DNA of 6,034 bases, from the NCBI GenBank assembly GCA_013331265.1, contig DUGS01000053.1, positions 1 through 6,034 on the forward strand, read 5' to 3'. Positions 4,950-6,034 of this stretch are shown here, in pieces. The position numbers were made by a program, and so were the translations under genes. Position 1 is the stretch's first letter; every line of letters begins with the position of its first letter. Source of the DNA: Methanosarcina sp. (GTDB lineage: Archaea > Halobacteriota > Methanosarcinia > Methanosarcinales > Methanosarcinaceae). Below the pieces are notes generated by a model. It did not search any database, was not told the DNA's origin, and worked only from the letters and a program-made list of their open reading frames with translations.

Positions 4950-5726
4950 TTACTCTAGTAGCCCTATTTCAGAATAGATTCTGGAAAGTCCCTGAAGGGT
5001 TGAGTATCCTTTTCTTGTAATAATATAGTCTCCCCTCTCACTCCGCTGTAAAACCATACCCGTATCAAGAAGTTTCTGTAGATGAAAGAGCAGGTTTCCG
5101 CCACGAAGTCCGGTGAGTTTGGAAAGTTCGGAGAATGTCTTGCTCTCACCTGAAAGTGCCTTAAGCATAAGGAGCCTCTGCCTGTTTGCTACCGGCTCGC
5201 AGACTTCAGAAACCATCCTGTCAGGCTCGATTGCACTTATGTCGCCTTTTTCGTCCTTTTCTTCCCTGTCATCATATATCTGGAGGGCGCGCATAAGTTT
5301 GACCTGCTTTTCAAAAATGTTGCTTGCTTCTGAAAAGCACCTGCTGCACTGAGTGGTTTTTGCTTCCTTTTTTAACTCCTCAAGTTTATCCCTGTACATT
5401 TTGACAGTCCCGGACTCGACCTTCCCTCTGCTAACAAGCCCTGCAGTTTCCTGTAAGATGTCTTTGAATGCCGTTTCGCAGAGTTCTCGCATCTTGCAGT
5501 CCCTGGTCATCTGGCTGTGCATCCTTTCGTTTGCATCCTCGCAAAGATAGTCTACCATAGGTTTCATGAAACCCTTTCTCATCTCTGCCAGCATTCCATC
5601 AATATTCTGCTGGTTTGCCCGCTGCAAAAAACGGGAGAACTCGCTTCTAAGGGTCGTAACTTCTTCTTTTATGGAATGCAGTTCCTGTATGTAACTTGAT
5701 TCCGGGTTGCCGTTTGCTGTCTCCAT
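4950..5726 (-). CDS. Winged-helix regulator with N-terminal coiled coil and cysteines
   Basis: This 258-residue protein is a predicted DNA-binding transcription factor. Residues about 176-245 form an ArsR-like winged helix: PVANRQRLLMLKAL (helix 1), TFSELSKLTGL (helix 2), GGNLLFHLQKLLDTGMV (recognition helix) and a wing near LQRSERGDYIITRKG. The N-terminal 60 residues look helical and coiled-coil-like (IQELHSIKEEVTTLRSEFSRFL), suggesting dimerisation. The middle carries C62, C77, C83, C127, C130 (CSRC) and C176, candidates for metal, Fe-S or thiol sensing. The C-terminal position of the winged helix is unlike the common ArsR or Msr-type methanogen regulators, where it is N-terminal, so I give no symbol. 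The start ATG at 5726 has GAGGT (5733-5737) six bases upstream. The leader contains a nested stem (5747-5790). It is divergent from a 24-codon ORF across 132 bp, which suggests local or self-regulation. Ligand and targets unknown. Confidence 0.82.
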   Translation of the reverse strand: METANGNPESSYIQELHSIKEEVTTLRSEFSRFLQRANQQNIDGMLAEMRKGFMKPMVDYLCEDANERMHSQMTRDCKMRELCETAFKDILQETAGLVSRGKVESGTVKMYRDKLEELKKEAKTTQCSRCFSEASNIFEKQVKLMRALQIYDDREEKDEKGDISAIEPDRMVSEVCEPVANRQRLLMLKALSGESKTFSELSKLTGLRGGNLLFHLQKLLDTGMVLQRSERGDYIITRKGYSTLQGLSRIYSEIGLLE

Positions 5727-5746
5727 TCTCCTACCTCAAAAGGCAA

Positions 5747-5790
5747 AAGGTATCTGAAAGGGCCTGTATCAGATTATTTTTCTGTACCTT
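5747..5790 (-). promoter_or_regulatory. Nested stem in leader of regulator mRNA
   Basis: On the minus strand, AAGGT and ATCTGA pair respectively with ACCTT and TCAGAT: plus-strand ATCTGA (5752-5757) with TCAGAT (5769-5774), and AAGGT (5747-5751) with ACCTT (5786-5790). The two stems are contiguous on one side and separated by an 11-base bulge on the other. The structure ends 10 bases before the GAGGT ribosome site, so it could affect translation. No known riboswitch class is recognised. Confidence 0.45.
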
Positions 5791-5820
5791 CTGCGATTTG
5801 TACACAATTATAACGCTCAA

Positions 5821-5836
5821 GTATATAAATATATAC
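5821..5836. promoter_or_regulatory. Palindromic TATA element between divergent genes
   Basis: GTATATAAATATATAC is a near-perfect palindrome with 7-bp arms GTATATA and TATATAC around AA. It can act as a TATA box in both directions. To the left, it would give a start near 5803 and a leader of about 77 bases for the regulator gene. To the right, it would give a start near 5850, just before the ribosome site of the 24-codon ORF. A secondary AT stretch on the minus strand (about 5805-5815) is a weaker alternative for the regulator. Confidence 0.6.
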
Positions 5837-5858
5837 AGCTCTCAAAAAGCCGGTGATA

Positions 5859-5933
5859 ATGAATGGAACTGAACTTGCAAAGGCACTGGGTGGAGCGCTG
5901 ATGGCAGCCGGACAGAGACTTCAGGGACAGTAA
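5859..5933 (+). CDS. Predicted 24-residue micro-peptide
   Basis: A complete short frame, ATG to TAA, codes 24 residues beginning MNGTELAKALGGALMAAG and ending QGQ. It is preceded by GGTGAT (5852-5857), an exact match to the archaeal anti-Shine-Dalgarno sequence, with one base before the ATG; measured from the usual GGAGG core this is normal spacing. The palindromic TATA element lies 23-38 bases upstream. The peptide has a central small and hydrophobic stretch with adjacent glycines (G11, G12, G18) and small-x3-small spacings, flanked by E5, K8 and R20: it could be an amphipathic or membrane-associated helix. It is divergent from the winged-helix regulator and may be its target. I recognise no family. 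Without homologues the coding status rests on the start signals alone. Confidence 0.5.
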   Translation: MNGTELAKALGGALMAAGQRLQGQ

Positions 5934-6034
5934 ACATATTCTAAAAATTCGGCTGCTTCTTTACTAACTACACCACTTTTATAATACACCATTCTCAAAG
6001 CAAATCTGCCTTGTGAACTACTCCTCCCTGTCGG
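5934..6034. other. Right-edge spacer with possible TATA box
   Basis: After the micro-peptide stop the sequence is T-rich and carries TTTATAATA (5978-5986), a possible TATA box for a plus-strand gene beyond the window. It is flanked by two copies of TACACCA (near 5969-5975 and 5985-5991). No complete gene is supported here. Confidence 0.25.

Noticed and set aside
4950..5726. Assignment of the regulator to the Msr/FilR1-type methanogenesis regulators
   Set aside because: Those carry the winged helix at the N-terminus with a different C-terminal domain; here it is at the C-terminus.
426..5933. In-frame UAG read-through as pyrrolysine
   Set aside because: All genes called here end in TAA or TGA, so no UAG read-through extension can be argued.
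5921..6034. Minus-strand open frame entering from the right edge and ending at 5921-5923 (tail ...FLEYVYCP)
   Set aside because: About 37 codons, no recognisable motif, overlaps the micro-peptide end, and its only ATG has no ribosome site. It could be chance; the edge prevents a decision.

Overview
The window looks like a chromosomal segment from a methanogenic archaeon of the Methanosarcina type. The evidence is AT-rich intergenic DNA with TATA-box promoters, Shine-Dalgarno sites matching the archaeal 16S tail (GGAG, GAGGT, GGTGAT), long repeat-rich spacers, a large low-complexity surface protein with a signal peptide and a C-terminal membrane anchor, a Methanosarcina-style single-cluster ferredoxin, and a winged-helix regulator with cysteine pairs. 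The genus is inferred from overall character; no rRNA or marker gene is present.

Layout, left to right. Positions 1-425 have no gene: a 16-bp direct duplication, three imperfect 39-bp-type repeats and a cluster of hairpins that sits just after the stop of the next gene. On the minus strand come a SagB-type nitroreductase-family flavoprotein (426-1049) and, 93 bp upstream of it, a MIP18/DUF59 iron-sulfur assembly protein (1143-1487); a 16-bp tandem repeat fills most of the gap and runs into the DUF59 stop codon. A 260-bp spacer with a very stable 12-bp GC-rich hairpin precedes a 772-residue surface protein (1748-4066, minus). Its N-terminal half is 17 consecutive 20-residue units with no insertion or deletion. 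A 526-bp divergent spacer (4067-4592) holds an approximately 100-bp inverted repeat, a twice-repeated element and a good TATA box, and leads into a plus-strand ferredoxin (4593-4823). A convergent spacer with a palindrome, a hairpin and T-tracts separates it from a minus-strand regulator with a C-terminal winged helix (4950-5726). The regulator is divergent from a 24-codon ORF (5859-5933) that has a strong ribosome site; the two share a 16-bp palindromic TATA element.

The genes have a loose redox and metal-cluster theme: flavin oxidoreductase, Fe-S carrier, ferredoxin, and a regulator with a CxxC and other cysteines. Only the DUF59-SagB pair could plausibly be co-transcribed; nothing in the sequence ties the rest into one pathway. 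The points most worth attention are the strictly periodic surface-protein repeat, the regulator/micro-peptide divergent unit with its structured leader, and the unassigned inverted repeats in the spacers.
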